12,038 nucleotides of DNA, taken from contig JAGRBM010000299.1 of NCBI GenBank assembly GCA_020434085.1, positions 1-12,038 of the forward strand. The letters are read 5' to 3'. This DNA comes from Chrysiogenia bacterium (GTDB taxonomy: Bacteria > JAGRBM01). The notes beneath the pieces were generated by a model, which did not search any database, was not told where the DNA came from, and saw only the letters and a list, made by a program, of their open reading frames with translations. Position 1 is the first letter of the stretch; the number at the start of each line of letters is the position of its first letter. A program made the position numbers and the translations under genes. This document shows, piece after piece, positions 1 to 6,093 of the stretch.

Positions 1-1
1 C

Positions 2-259
2 GGATACGACGCCGTCGTGACCCTCGAGGACGGCTTTGTGGGCGGCGAGGATTCCTGGCGCGGGCTTGCGGGCCTGGTGGCCGGGACGCTGGCGGCGAAT
101 GTCACGGACCTGGCGGCGCGCCGGAGCGGCACGCTCCCGCGCATCGGCAAGGTTGGCAGCCGCCACGGCCAGACCCTCTCGCAGGAACCCACGGTTATCT
201 ACGACACTTACGGGCTCTCCATCGACGACATCGTCGCCGCGGTGACCGCGCTGAGCTAG
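2..259 (+). CDS. C-terminal end of a transketolase-like protein (partial)
   Basis: Only the last 85 or so codons are in the window; the frame is open from the left edge, so the gene starts outside it. The visible part begins GYDAVVTLEDGF and includes an acidic VTLEDG strand, a glycine-rich stretch, then a 'PRIGKVGSRHG' segment and a closing 'YGLSIDDIVAAV' helix. This order (an acidic 'vtvED' strand, a 'riG' turn, a final 'yGl..ddIvaav' helix) is what the C-terminal domain of transketolase, DXP synthase and E1-type thiamine enzymes looks like. That domain does not bind thiamine itself, so the substrate cannot be read from this piece. The gene ends with TAG and is followed 21 bases later by a strong terminator, so it is the last gene of its unit. 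The family call is moderate; the specific enzyme is unknown. Confidence 0.55.
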   Translation, partial: GYDAVVTLEDGFVGGEDSWRGLAGLVAGTLAANVTDLAARRSGTLPRIGKVGSRHGQTLSQEPTVIYDTYGLSIDDIVAAVTALS

Positions 260-280
260 CCTGATCTGGAGCTATTCGCG

Positions 281-310
281 AAAGCCCGGCCCCTGCGGCC
301 GGGCTTTTTG
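281..310 (+). terminator. Rho-independent terminator
   Basis: An 11-bp perfect stem (AAAGCCCGGCC at 281-291 with GGCCGGGCTTT at 297-307) has a 5-base loop and runs into a T-rich end (TTTTTGTTT, 305-313). It ends the transketolase-like transcript and insulates the next gene. Confidence 0.9.
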
Positions 311-414
311 TTTGCGCGGCGGAGGCGAGTATGCTTGCGCGGCCAAGCAAAAACTCTCGCGCCCGTCCTGCCTGCCGCGGCGGACACCGCAGACTGAGGA
401 GTCGTGAAGACCCG

Positions 415-1899
415 ATGAAATCCCGCAACCCGATCGGCACGTTGTGCCTTGCCCTAATCATTCTGGCGCTCGCAACGAGCGCCGCTCATGCCGAGGACAA
501 AACGCTCACCCGCACCCTCGATCCTGTGATCGTCTCGGGCGAGAAGCTCAAACCCCTCTGGAATGCCAAAACCGAAAGCCTGCGGCTGATGGCCCTCCAG
601 GGCGGCAAGCTCGTGCCCATTCCCTTCCAGATCGATAAAATCGATCCCGACGGGAACTACATCATTGCGATGGGGACCGTGCCCAAGGACGTGATCGAGG
701 AGGTCGATCTCGACGACCGGCCAGAGTCGGAAAAGCGCGCCGAGCGCATTGAAGACTTCGAGAAGCGCCGCGAAAAATACCGCAAGCGCGTTGCCAAGGG
801 CGAGCTTTCGAACGAGGCCTTCGAAGCCCTGCGCACGGCGGCTTACCACACCGAGCAGCTCGACGCGCTCGACTATAACGACGAACTCGTTTTCATGGCC
901 CGCGACGCCGGCGGCCGGGTGGCAAAGGAGAAGTGGCCCACGCCCGAAGGCCTCGAACTCACGCTCAAGGATCCGCTTACGAACGCCACCGGCTGGGTCT
1001 ATCTGCTCTACTGGAAAGCCGGCCTGCCGCCGCTTGGTTCGGACGCCGACTACGTGAAATACGAGCCCAACGGCGACATCGTCGAAACCTCGATGATGAA
1101 GCTCGACTTCGTCGACGACAAACCGCTCATCATGGAGCGTATCTTCCCCCGACGTGCGAACGGGGACCAGCTCCCCAACATTGTCGATCGCTTCAAGATG
1201 CGCATCAAGATCAAGCCGACGCCGCTGTTCTGCATGTCGCTCAATTTTGATGAGAGCAACATCGAGGCCTTCACCGTGGGATACAAGGACGGACCGGTCC
1301 GTGTGATCCGCCGCAACATCTTCTGGCTCAAAATCGCCGGGATCAAGCTGCCCTTCGTGCCGCAGGCCCAGGTCTATTACACCTTCTACGAGACGGGCCT
1401 CACCGGGCCGGCGGAAGTCCAGAATCCCTTCGACCCGACGCTCCTGCTCTGCAAGGGCAGCGTGGGCGGCGGCGGCATGGATTTTCTCAAATCCATGAAC
1501 GGCGCGCGCGTCACGACCGAGGCCAACCCCGGCACTGCCGTCTTTGACGGGCACATGAGCGAGGCCGAGGAGAACCTCGTGCGCGACAACCAGCGCTGGG
1601 CCTCCATCGTGCGTGAGGCCGACAAGACCGCCTTTCTGATCCGCATCGTCCAGGGCGAGCGGCTGCGCAAGGCCGGCGTGAACAACCAGCTCTTCTACTA
1701 CGACGATATCGACATGGACATGGAACCCGAAAGCGAGCCCGGCGCCCGCTACGCCGGATTCGGCGTGAACATCCTGCAGGTGCCCAAGGGCACCTTCAAG
1801 CTCTGGTTCCACATGTACGTCACCGCCGATTACTCCGACGAGAAGCGCGCGGAGTATCTCAATATTGTGGATTACCCGGTGGTGGTGGACGTGGAGTAG
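415..1899 (+). CDS. Secreted protein of unknown function with a charged helical insert
   Basis: The gene encodes a 494-residue protein starting at ATG 415. Residues 1-26 form a signal peptide: a Lys/Arg n-region, a Leu/Ile/Ala core and an AHA cleavage site before EDKT. The frame is open further upstream, but only this start gives an intact signal peptide, and a GAGGAG lies 13 bases before it. After 'LDPVIV' and 'PIPFQID' (about 68-74), a segment at about 92-145 is dense in Glu, Arg and Lys and probably helical or coiled. Next comes 'NDELVFMARDAGG' (155-167), then mostly beta-type sequence. The pattern of a 'P(I/V)PFQID' strand and a 'DELVFMA.DAG' strand is one I associate with conserved uncharacterised exported proteins of deltaproteobacteria-like genomes. 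No catalytic motif, lipobox or membrane anchor is seen, so it is probably periplasmic. The gene stands alone, between a terminator and a convergent operon. Function unknown. Confidence 0.85.
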   Translation: MKSRNPIGTLCLALIILALATSAAHAEDKTLTRTLDPVIVSGEKLKPLWNAKTESLRLMALQGGKLVPIPFQIDKIDPDGNYIIAMGTVPKDVIEEVDLDDRPESEKRAERIEDFEKRREKYRKRVAKGELSNEAFEALRTAAYHTEQLDALDYNDELVFMARDAGGRVAKEKWPTPEGLELTLKDPLTNATGWVYLLYWKAGLPPLGSDADYVKYEPNGDIVETSMMKLDFVDDKPLIMERIFPRRANGDQLPNIVDRFKMRIKIKPTPLFCMSLNFDESNIEAFTVGYKDGPVRVIRRNIFWLKIAGIKLPFVPQAQVYYTFYETGLTGPAEVQNPFDPTLLLCKGSVGGGGMDFLKSMNGARVTTEANPGTAVFDGHMSEAEENLVRDNQRWASIVREADKTAFLIRIVQGERLRKAGVNNQLFYYDDIDMDMEPESEPGARYAGFGVNILQVPKGTFKLWFHMYVTADYSDEKRAEYLNIVDYPVVVDVE

Positions 1900-1921
1900 G
1901 GCGCAGATTCAGATCAAATAA

Positions 1922-1985
1922 CCGCCAAGTCGCCAAGGACGCCAAGGATGAAGCGAGCGCTCAATCCTTCTTGGCGACTTGGCGG
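1922..1985. repeat. Long inverted repeat of CGCCAAG units, probable bidirectional terminator
   Basis: Perfect 16-base arms, CCGCCAAGTCGCCAAG (1922-1937) and its complement (1970-1985), enclose a second pairing of AAGGAT (1944-1949) with ATCCTT (1964-1969). The left side carries one extra block (1938-1943, GACGCC) that would bulge out, and the apex holds the palindrome GAGCGCTC (1955-1962). The left arm is a run of CGCCAAG units starting at 1923, 1931 and 1940. It fills the 90-base gap between two convergent genes, ending 4 bases from the stop of the minus-strand gene. The position suggests bidirectional termination. The unit structure looks like a dispersed intergenic repeat family, which cannot be tested from one window. 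Confidence 0.75.
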
Positions 1986-1989
1986 CTTT

Positions 1990-2754
1990 CTATTCCGCAT
2001 CATTCCCCCGCGCGAGTAGCGCAGCGACCCGCGCCCGTAGCGGGGCGGGCAGGGCGCCCAGCAGCTTGACGCCAAGGCTTGCGCTGGTGGGGAAGGCGAT
2101 GTCGAGCCGGCCGTCCTTTGCGGCCCCCAGAATGAGCCGGGCGGCTTCGGCGGGCTCTACCGCCAGGGCGGTCTTGAGCTTGTTCCCTCGAATCATCGGC
2201 GTCTTGATGAAGCTCGGATAGGCGGTGGTAAAGCCGATTCCCTGGGGGAGAAGCTCGGCGCGGGCGCACTCGATGGTGGCGGCCATGGCCGTCTTGCTCG
2301 CGCAGTAGGGCGCCTCGCCGGGGAAGGGCGCGAGCGCCGCGAGGCTCGCCACCACGATGACGTGGCCGCTGCCCGCGGCGACCATCGCCGGGACGAGCGC
2401 GTCCAGCAGGACGTAGTTCGAGAGCGTGTTGATCGCAAAGTGATCGCGCGCGGCCCGCCAGCTTGCCCCCGTAAAGTGCACCGGAAAGTCTATTCCCGCG
2501 TTGGCGACGAGCAGATCGACCGGCCTTGCCGGGTCGAGTTCGCGCGTGAGGATGTTTTCCAGCCCCTCGCAGTCGGACAGATCGGCGACGATGAGCTGCG
2601 CGCTTCCGGGCAGGGACTTCGCCAGTGCTTCAAGCCCGGTCTGGTCGCGATCGAGTAGAACGAGCTCTGCGCCGCTCTCGGCGAGCTGGCGCGCGAACTG
2701 GCTGCCCAGCCCGCCGGCGGCGCCGGTGATCAGCGCGCGGCGGAACTTCTTCAC
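1990..2754 (-). CDS. SDR family NAD(P)-dependent oxidoreductase
   Basis: This 254-residue classical short-chain dehydrogenase/reductase has every core feature in place. They are the TGAAGGLG cofactor loop (10-17), the acidic LDRD end of strand 2 (34-37), VADLS (57-60), the NAG motif (85-87), Asn109, Ser137 and the YxxxK pair Tyr150/Lys154. Aspartate at the end of strand 2 favours NAD(H), although Arg36 follows it and leaves the cofactor open. The final 35 residues are hydrophobic and basic (LGVKLLGALPAPLRARVAALLARG), as in SDRs that act on lipid or hydrophobic substrates. It is the third gene of the operon. Its GTG start overlaps the TGA of the reductase gene (GTGA, 2751-2754), and no clear ribosome site precedes it, so translation is probably coupled. 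The reaction is carbonyl/alcohol oxidoreduction; the substrate is unknown. Confidence 0.92.
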   Translation of the reverse strand: MKKFRRALITGAAGGLGSQFARQLAESGAELVLLDRDQTGLEALAKSLPGSAQLIVADLSDCEGLENILTRELDPARPVDLLVANAGIDFPVHFTGASWRAARDHFAINTLSNYVLLDALVPAMVAAGSGHVIVVASLAALAPFPGEAPYCASKTAMAATIECARAELLPQGIGFTTAYPSFIKTPMIRGNKLKTALAVEPAEAARLILGAAKDGRLDIAFPTSASLGVKLLGALPAPLRARVAALLARGNDAE

Positions 2755-3719
2755 GGCACCAGGATGAGCTTGCCCGTGCTGGCGCGCCCGGCGATGTCGG
2801 CCATTGCCTGCTTGGCCTCGGCAAGCGGGTAGGTCTTCGAGACGAGCGGCTTCACGGTGCCTTCCTCATACATCTTGTAGAGGGCATTCATTCCGTCGGT
2901 GACCATTTGCGGCTTGTGGTTGCGATACTCACCGAAGTGCAGACCGACGATGGCGATGTTCTTGAGCAGGATGCGGTTGGCCGCGATCTCGGGAATGCGG
3001 CCCGAGGCAAAGCCGATCACCACGAGGCGCCCTTCGAAGGCGATGCACTTGGTCGAGAGATCGAACACGTCGCCGCCTACGGGATCGTAGATGACGTCGG
3101 CGCCGTGGCCCCCGGTGATTTCCTTGACCTTCTCGTGCCAGCCCTCGTCCTTGTAGCTCACCGCGAAGTCGGCGCCGAGCTCCTTGCAGACTTCAAGCTT
3201 TTCGGGCGAGCCGGCCGTTGCGATGATGCGCGCGCCAAGCGCCTTGCCGATCTGGATGGCGGCCGAGCCCACGCCGCCGGCGCCCGCATGAACGAGCAGC
3301 CATTCGTTCTTCTGGAGCTGCCCGCGATGGACGAGGCCGAAGTAGCTCGTCTGGTAGACGATGGGGAAGGCGGCCGCGTGCTCGAAGGTCATGGCGTCTG
3401 GAATGGCCCAGACATTGTCGTGGGGGCAGAGCGCATACTCGGCGTAGCCGCCCTGGGTGGTGGCCATGACGCGGGTGCCGGGCCTCAGGGATACTCCCTC
3501 GCCGACGCTCTCGACAACGCCCGCGATCTCGCCGCCGGGCGAGAAGGGGAAGGGCGGCTTGTGCTGATACTTGCCCTGGACCTGGAGGACGTCAAAGAAG
3601 TTGACCGCGGCGGCCTCCACTTTTACGAGCACCTGCCCCTTGCCGGGGCTCGGGGCGTCCACGTCCTTGAGTTCGATCTCCTCGGGTTTGCACCACTGCT
3701 CGACAATCCACGCTTTCAT
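2751..3719 (-). CDS. Zinc-free MDR reductase (NADPH:quinone oxidoreductase family)
   Basis: The 322-residue protein belongs to the medium-chain dehydrogenase/reductase superfamily. The N-terminal GroES-like part has 'PFPFSPGGEIAG' (56-67) and 'GGYAEYALCP' (90-99). The Rossmann part has the AGAGGVG nucleotide loop (145-151), followed by 'GARIIATAGSPEKLE' and 'GADVIYDPVGG'. The cysteine/histidine zinc ligands of alcohol dehydrogenases are absent, which places it with the quinone oxidoreductase/enoyl reductase branch. Such enzymes move hydride from NADPH to a quinone or an activated C=C bond. At 322 residues it is shorter than I would expect for crotonyl-CoA carboxylase/reductase. The ATG start overlaps the methyltransferase stop (ATGA, 3716-3719), with a GGAG about 7 bases upstream inside that gene. 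It is the second gene of the operon; the substrate is unknown. Confidence 0.93.
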   Translation of the reverse strand: MKAWIVEQWCKPEEIELKDVDAPSPGKGQVLVKVEAAAVNFFDVLQVQGKYQHKPPFPFSPGGEIAGVVESVGEGVSLRPGTRVMATTQGGYAEYALCPHDNVWAIPDAMTFEHAAAFPIVYQTSYFGLVHRGQLQKNEWLLVHAGAGGVGSAAIQIGKALGARIIATAGSPEKLEVCKELGADFAVSYKDEGWHEKVKEITGGHGADVIYDPVGGDVFDLSTKCIAFEGRLVVIGFASGRIPEIAANRILLKNIAIVGLHFGEYRNHKPQMVTDGMNALYKMYEEGTVKPLVSKTYPLAEAKQAMADIAGRASTGKLILVP

Positions 3720-4600
3720 TTCTTGCTCCGTTTTTTTGTCTTCTTCGCGGAAGCTTTAGCAGGTTTCACGCGCGCTTCCAGTAGTTGCCACGGGCAGATG
3801 TCCATGGGCGGGCGCCAGGGGCCCGGGTTGAGGGCCTCGGAATCGAGGACCTCGGCCGTATCGAAGCCGCAACCACGCAGAAAATCGAGCGCCTGCGGCG
3901 CAGAGTCGAAGAGCCGGTCCTCGAAGCTCGCGCCCACGAGCAGGCCCAGCGCGCTGGTGAAGAACTTCGAAATGCTGCGGTAGCGAACGAATCGGTCGCG
4001 GGTATAACACTCGGCCTGGTAGGTGCCGCCGCCGGCGGCGCGCAGCACGCTCGCGATGTTGGTAAAGGCGGTGCGCTTTTCATCCATGTTGAGGTAGTCG
4101 GCCACGCCTTCGGTGATGACCACCACGCGCTGCTTCTTTTGGGGCGCAACCGGAAGTGAGCCCAACAGATCCGCGCCCAGCAGGTCGGCCGTGCCCAGGT
4201 GGTAGTTGGGGGGCAGGGCCACGCCGGCTCTCATCAGGCGCTCTCGCTTGGCGGCGACCATGCCGGGCAGGTCGGCTTCGACGTAGGTGAGCTCTGGATT
4301 GTTGCTCGCAAAGGTCAGCCCGCGCGGCGAGAGCCCCGCGCCGACCTCGAGCACGTAATCGGGGGCGAGCTGGCGCAGGCGCTCTTCGTGGACGAAGTGA
4401 CGCACGAACAGGTGCTCGCTCTCGTGACGAATAATCGGCGGTAGCAGAGGGCCGCCAAGGCGCCGCAGGGTCTGCGTCGCGTTGAACATGGTCCGCCCTG
4501 TGGGCGTGTCGAAGATCCCGGAGTTTGGAAAGCCCGCGCGGACCCAGGCCTGCGCGGTGTAGTGGGCGGTGGGGGCGATGCGTGCGTTGCCTTCAGCCAT
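3716..4600 (-). CDS. SAM-dependent methyltransferase, LCM/COG3315-like
   Basis: The 294-residue class I methyltransferase has SAM motif I at EVGAGLSPRG (85-94), the acidic strand-2 motif 'YVEADLP' (106-112) and an 'ITEGVADYL' motif (162-170). These resemble the leucine carboxyl methyltransferase/TcmP-like O-methyltransferases, which methylate carboxyl or hydroxyl groups of small molecules or proteins; the acceptor here is not known. The C-terminus is a lysine-rich tail (about 279-294, ARVKPAKASAKKTKKRSKK) outside the fold; it contains an A7 run. ATG 4600 is supported by a GAGGAA ribosome site 5 bases upstream. It is the first gene of a three-gene operon, overlapping the next by ATGA. A hairpin begins only 25 bases before the start codon, so its promoter must lie in or above that hairpin. 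Family sure, substrate not. Confidence 0.85.
   Translation of the reverse strand: MAEGNARIAPTAHYTAQAWVRAGFPNSGIFDTPTGRTMFNATQTLRRLGGPLLPPIIRHESEHLFVRHFVHEERLRQLAPDYVLEVGAGLSPRGLTFASNNPELTYVEADLPGMVAAKRERLMRAGVALPPNYHLGTADLLGADLLGSLPVAPQKKQRVVVITEGVADYLNMDEKRTAFTNIASVLRAAGGGTYQAECYTRDRFVRYRSISKFFTSALGLLVGASFEDRLFDSAPQALDFLRGCGFDTAEVLDSEALNPGPWRPPMDICPWQLLEARVKPAKASAKKTKKRSKK
3731..3737 (-). other. In-phase A7 slippery heptamer near the methyltransferase stop
   Basis: On the coding strand the methyltransferase codons here read ACA AAA AAA CGG, so the seven As are split as A AAA AAA, the X XXY YYZ phase of -1 slippery sites. Four codons remain before the TGA. A -1 slip would continue ACG GAG CAA GAA ATG, exactly the frame of the downstream reductase. 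What is seen is the run, its phase and the open -1 frame. That slippage actually happens is not shown. Confidence 0.45.
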
Positions 4601-4605
4601 GAGCG

Positions 4606-4611
4606 TTCCTC
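4606..4611 (-). promoter_or_regulatory. Ribosome binding site of the methyltransferase gene
   Basis: GAGGAA on the minus strand sits 5 bases before ATG 4600 and fixes that start. Confidence 0.75.
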
Positions 4612-4625
4612 AGTTTCTCTCGATA

Positions 4626-4659
4626 CAAGAACGCCCCCGGATCAACGGGGGCGTTCTTG
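4626..4659 (-). terminator. Hairpin between the desaturase and the methyltransferase operon
   Basis: A perfect 14-bp stem (CAAGAACGCCCCCG at 4626-4639 with its complement at 4646-4659) closes a 6-base loop. It lies 26 bases after the desaturase stop and 25 bases before the methyltransferase ATG, both on the minus strand. The T-tract is short (TTCTTG, then mixed sequence) in either direction. It is probably the desaturase terminator. Readthrough past it could feed the methyltransferase operon, or it could act as an attenuator. Confidence 0.75.
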
Positions 4660-4685
4660 TTGTCGATCACAATGTATCGCTGCGC

Positions 4686-5918
4686 TCAGGCGGTCTCCGC
4701 GTTGGCGCTGAAGAGTTCGGCGACCTTCTCGGAGGCTTCCTGCGCGGCCTTCTGCCAGTCGTGGGCCTTGGTATGGGCCTTCTGCGCGGCGCGGGCGGTT
4801 GCCAGCGAGACGCTGCCGGTCGCCTTGGAAGCGGCCTCGGCGGCGGCTTCGGATGCGTTGGCGGCAGCCTCGCGTGCGGCATCGGCCCAGCGCAGCGCAG
4901 TCTCGTTGGCTGCATCGCGGGCACGGGCCGCGGCCTGACGGGCTGCCTCGGCTGCATTGGCGGCCGATTCGCTGGCCGCCTGCGCGGCATTGGTGGCCGC
5001 GAGCTGAAGTGAAGCGGTATCGAACTTGGGCAGCTTCACCTCGTAGGATTCGTAGTGATTGGCCTCGCGCACCTTTTCCGGGCAGGTCTTGATGTCCCAG
5101 ACGATGCCGAACCACGAGGCGACCTTCAGCGTGTAGTAGCTGATGTCGATCTCCCACCAGTAGAAACCCTGCGCGCAGGACGACTGGTAGTAGTGGTGGT
5201 TGTTGTGCCAGCCCTCGCCCAGGGTAAGCAGTGCGAGGATGAGCGAGTTACGGCTCGTGTCGGTGGTGTGGTAGCGCTGGCGGCCGAAGTGGTGGGCCAG
5301 CGAATTGATGAAGAACGTGCAGTGATAGTTGAGCACGGTCGAGACGAAGAAACCCCAGATCAGGCCGGGGAATCCGCCGATCAGGAAGCTGGTAATTCCA
5401 AGCAGCATCGGCGGAACAAACTTGTTGTTCTCGATCCAGACGATTTCGGGGTAGTCGTACCATTCCTTCACGAGCTCGGAATCGGTGTGATCCCACTTGC
5501 CCGAGAGGATCCATCCCACGTGCGACCACCAGAAGCCGCCGCCATACCAGGGCGAGTGAACGTCGCGGATGGTGTCGGAGTAGCGGTGGTGGACGCGGTG
5601 GTGGCTCGACCACCAGATCGGGCCCTTCTGGGCCGACATGGCGCCGCACCAGGCGAGGATGAACTGGAAAACACGGCCCGTTTTGAACGAGCGGTGCGAG
5701 AAATAACGGTGATAGCCGGCGGTGATACCCCAGATACGGATGAGGTAGTTGACGACCAGCAAGATGAGCGCGGTTTTGGTCAGGGGCGTAAAGAACGCGC
5801 CGACCAGGGCGATGGCGTGAATGGACCAGAACGCGATGACGCTGGGCTCGGTCCACTTGACGGGGACGGGAATGGAGTTGGACTCATTGCGTCCGGGAAT
5901 CTCTTCGGTTGCTTCCAT
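4686..5918 (-). CDS. Membrane fatty acid (acyl-CoA delta-9 type) desaturase with 11-residue-repeat tail
   Basis: This 410-residue integral membrane desaturase inserts a double bond in a saturated acyl chain using a di-iron centre. The histidine boxes are complete: HRYFSH (70-75), HHRVHH (106-111) and HNNHH (238-242), with an extra conserved NSLAHHFG (205-212). Hydrophobic segments lie at about 24-43, 47-66 and 168-195. The region up to about residue 295 matches the usual length of bacterial stearoyl-CoA-type desaturases. Residues 302-410 are extra: alanine-rich, helical, and in 11-residue repeats. ATG 5918 gives the normal N-terminus; starts further upstream (ATG 6002, TTG 6020) add a stretch with no recognisable domain. 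No strong ribosome site is seen. The gene ends at a hairpin and follows the crotonase gene on the same strand after 175 bases, so co-transcription is possible. The electron donor is not encoded here. Confidence 0.93.
   Translation of the reverse strand: MEATEEIPGRNESNSIPVPVKWTEPSVIAFWSIHAIALVGAFFTPLTKTALILLVVNYLIRIWGITAGYHRYFSHRSFKTGRVFQFILAWCGAMSAQKGPIWWSSHHRVHHRYSDTIRDVHSPWYGGGFWWSHVGWILSGKWDHTDSELVKEWYDYPEIVWIENNKFVPPMLLGITSFLIGGFPGLIWGFFVSTVLNYHCTFFINSLAHHFGRQRYHTTDTSRNSLILALLTLGEGWHNNHHYYQSSCAQGFYWWEIDISYYTLKVASWFGIVWDIKTCPEKVREANHYESYEVKLPKFDTASLQLAATNAAQAASESAANAAEAARQAAARARDAANETALRWADAAREAAANASEAAAEAASKATGSVSLATARAAQKAHTKAHDWQKAAQEASEKVAELFSANAETA
4827..4991 (-). repeat. Five tandem 11-residue (33-base) repeats in the desaturase tail
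   Basis: Counting from ATG 5918, residues 310-364 divide into five consecutive 11-mers starting at N310, N321, R332, R343 and N354. The consensus is [N/R]-x-x-[E/D/Q]-A-A-x-[E/Q]-x-[A]-x: position 4 is always acidic or Gln, positions 5 and 6 are Ala in all five, and position 8 is Glu or Gln in all five. Weaker units follow (K365, R376, D387, K398). The DNA copies have drifted at many codon positions, so the repeat is old and kept at protein level. Eleven-residue periodicity is typical of LEA group 3 proteins, apolipoproteins, synucleins and perilipins. Confidence 0.85.
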
Positions 5919-5943
5919 GCAGTCGTAACTTGCCTTTCGAAAA

Positions 5944-5958
5944 TGACTGGAAAAGTCA
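5944..5958. promoter_or_regulatory. Small inverted repeat upstream of the desaturase
   Basis: TGACT (5944-5948) and AGTCA (5954-5958) flank a 5-base centre, 26-40 bases upstream of the desaturase ATG. The size suits a dimeric repressor site, but 5-bp arms are weak evidence. No matching convincing promoter was found around it. Confidence 0.25.
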
Positions 5959-6093
5959 GTGGGCGGGGCGGGAGTAAATTGACACAAGGGGCCCCCGCGC
6001 ATGCCCTCTGCAGCGGACAATCTACATGATTTCGGGGGTCAATGAAACCAAATTCCATGTCAGACTTCGGTGACGAAACCGCTGAATCCCGCG

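Noticed and set aside
331-414. Upstream start for the exported protein.
   Set aside because: It would place 28 basic residues before an intact signal peptide; ATG 415 is the natural start.
454-1812. Long open frame on the minus strand opposite the exported protein gene (similar ones at 2907-3983 plus, 5055-6029 plus and 10114-10938 minus).
   Set aside because: Each lies opposite a clearly real gene, has a biased His/Val/Gly/Asp composition typical of antisense reading of GC-rich codons, and shows no domain motif.
1922-1946. CGCCAAG units as a CRISPR array.
   Set aside because: Units are 7 bases at 8-9 base steps with no spacers, and the region folds on itself.
2751-3719. MDR gene as crotonyl-CoA carboxylase/reductase, which would complete the ethylmalonyl-CoA step.
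   Set aside because: At 322 residues it is too short, and its motifs are those of the quinone oxidoreductase branch.
5919-6020. Longer desaturase N-terminus from TTG 6020 or ATG 6002.
   Set aside because: The extra residues match no desaturase feature, and ATG 6002 has its purine run only one base away.
5979-6047. Promoters in the gap before the desaturase: TTGACA on the plus strand (5979) and TTTCAT/TAGATT on the minus strand (6047-6019).
   Set aside because: The first faces no gene and lacks a -10 box; the second has a poor -35 match, so neither was called.
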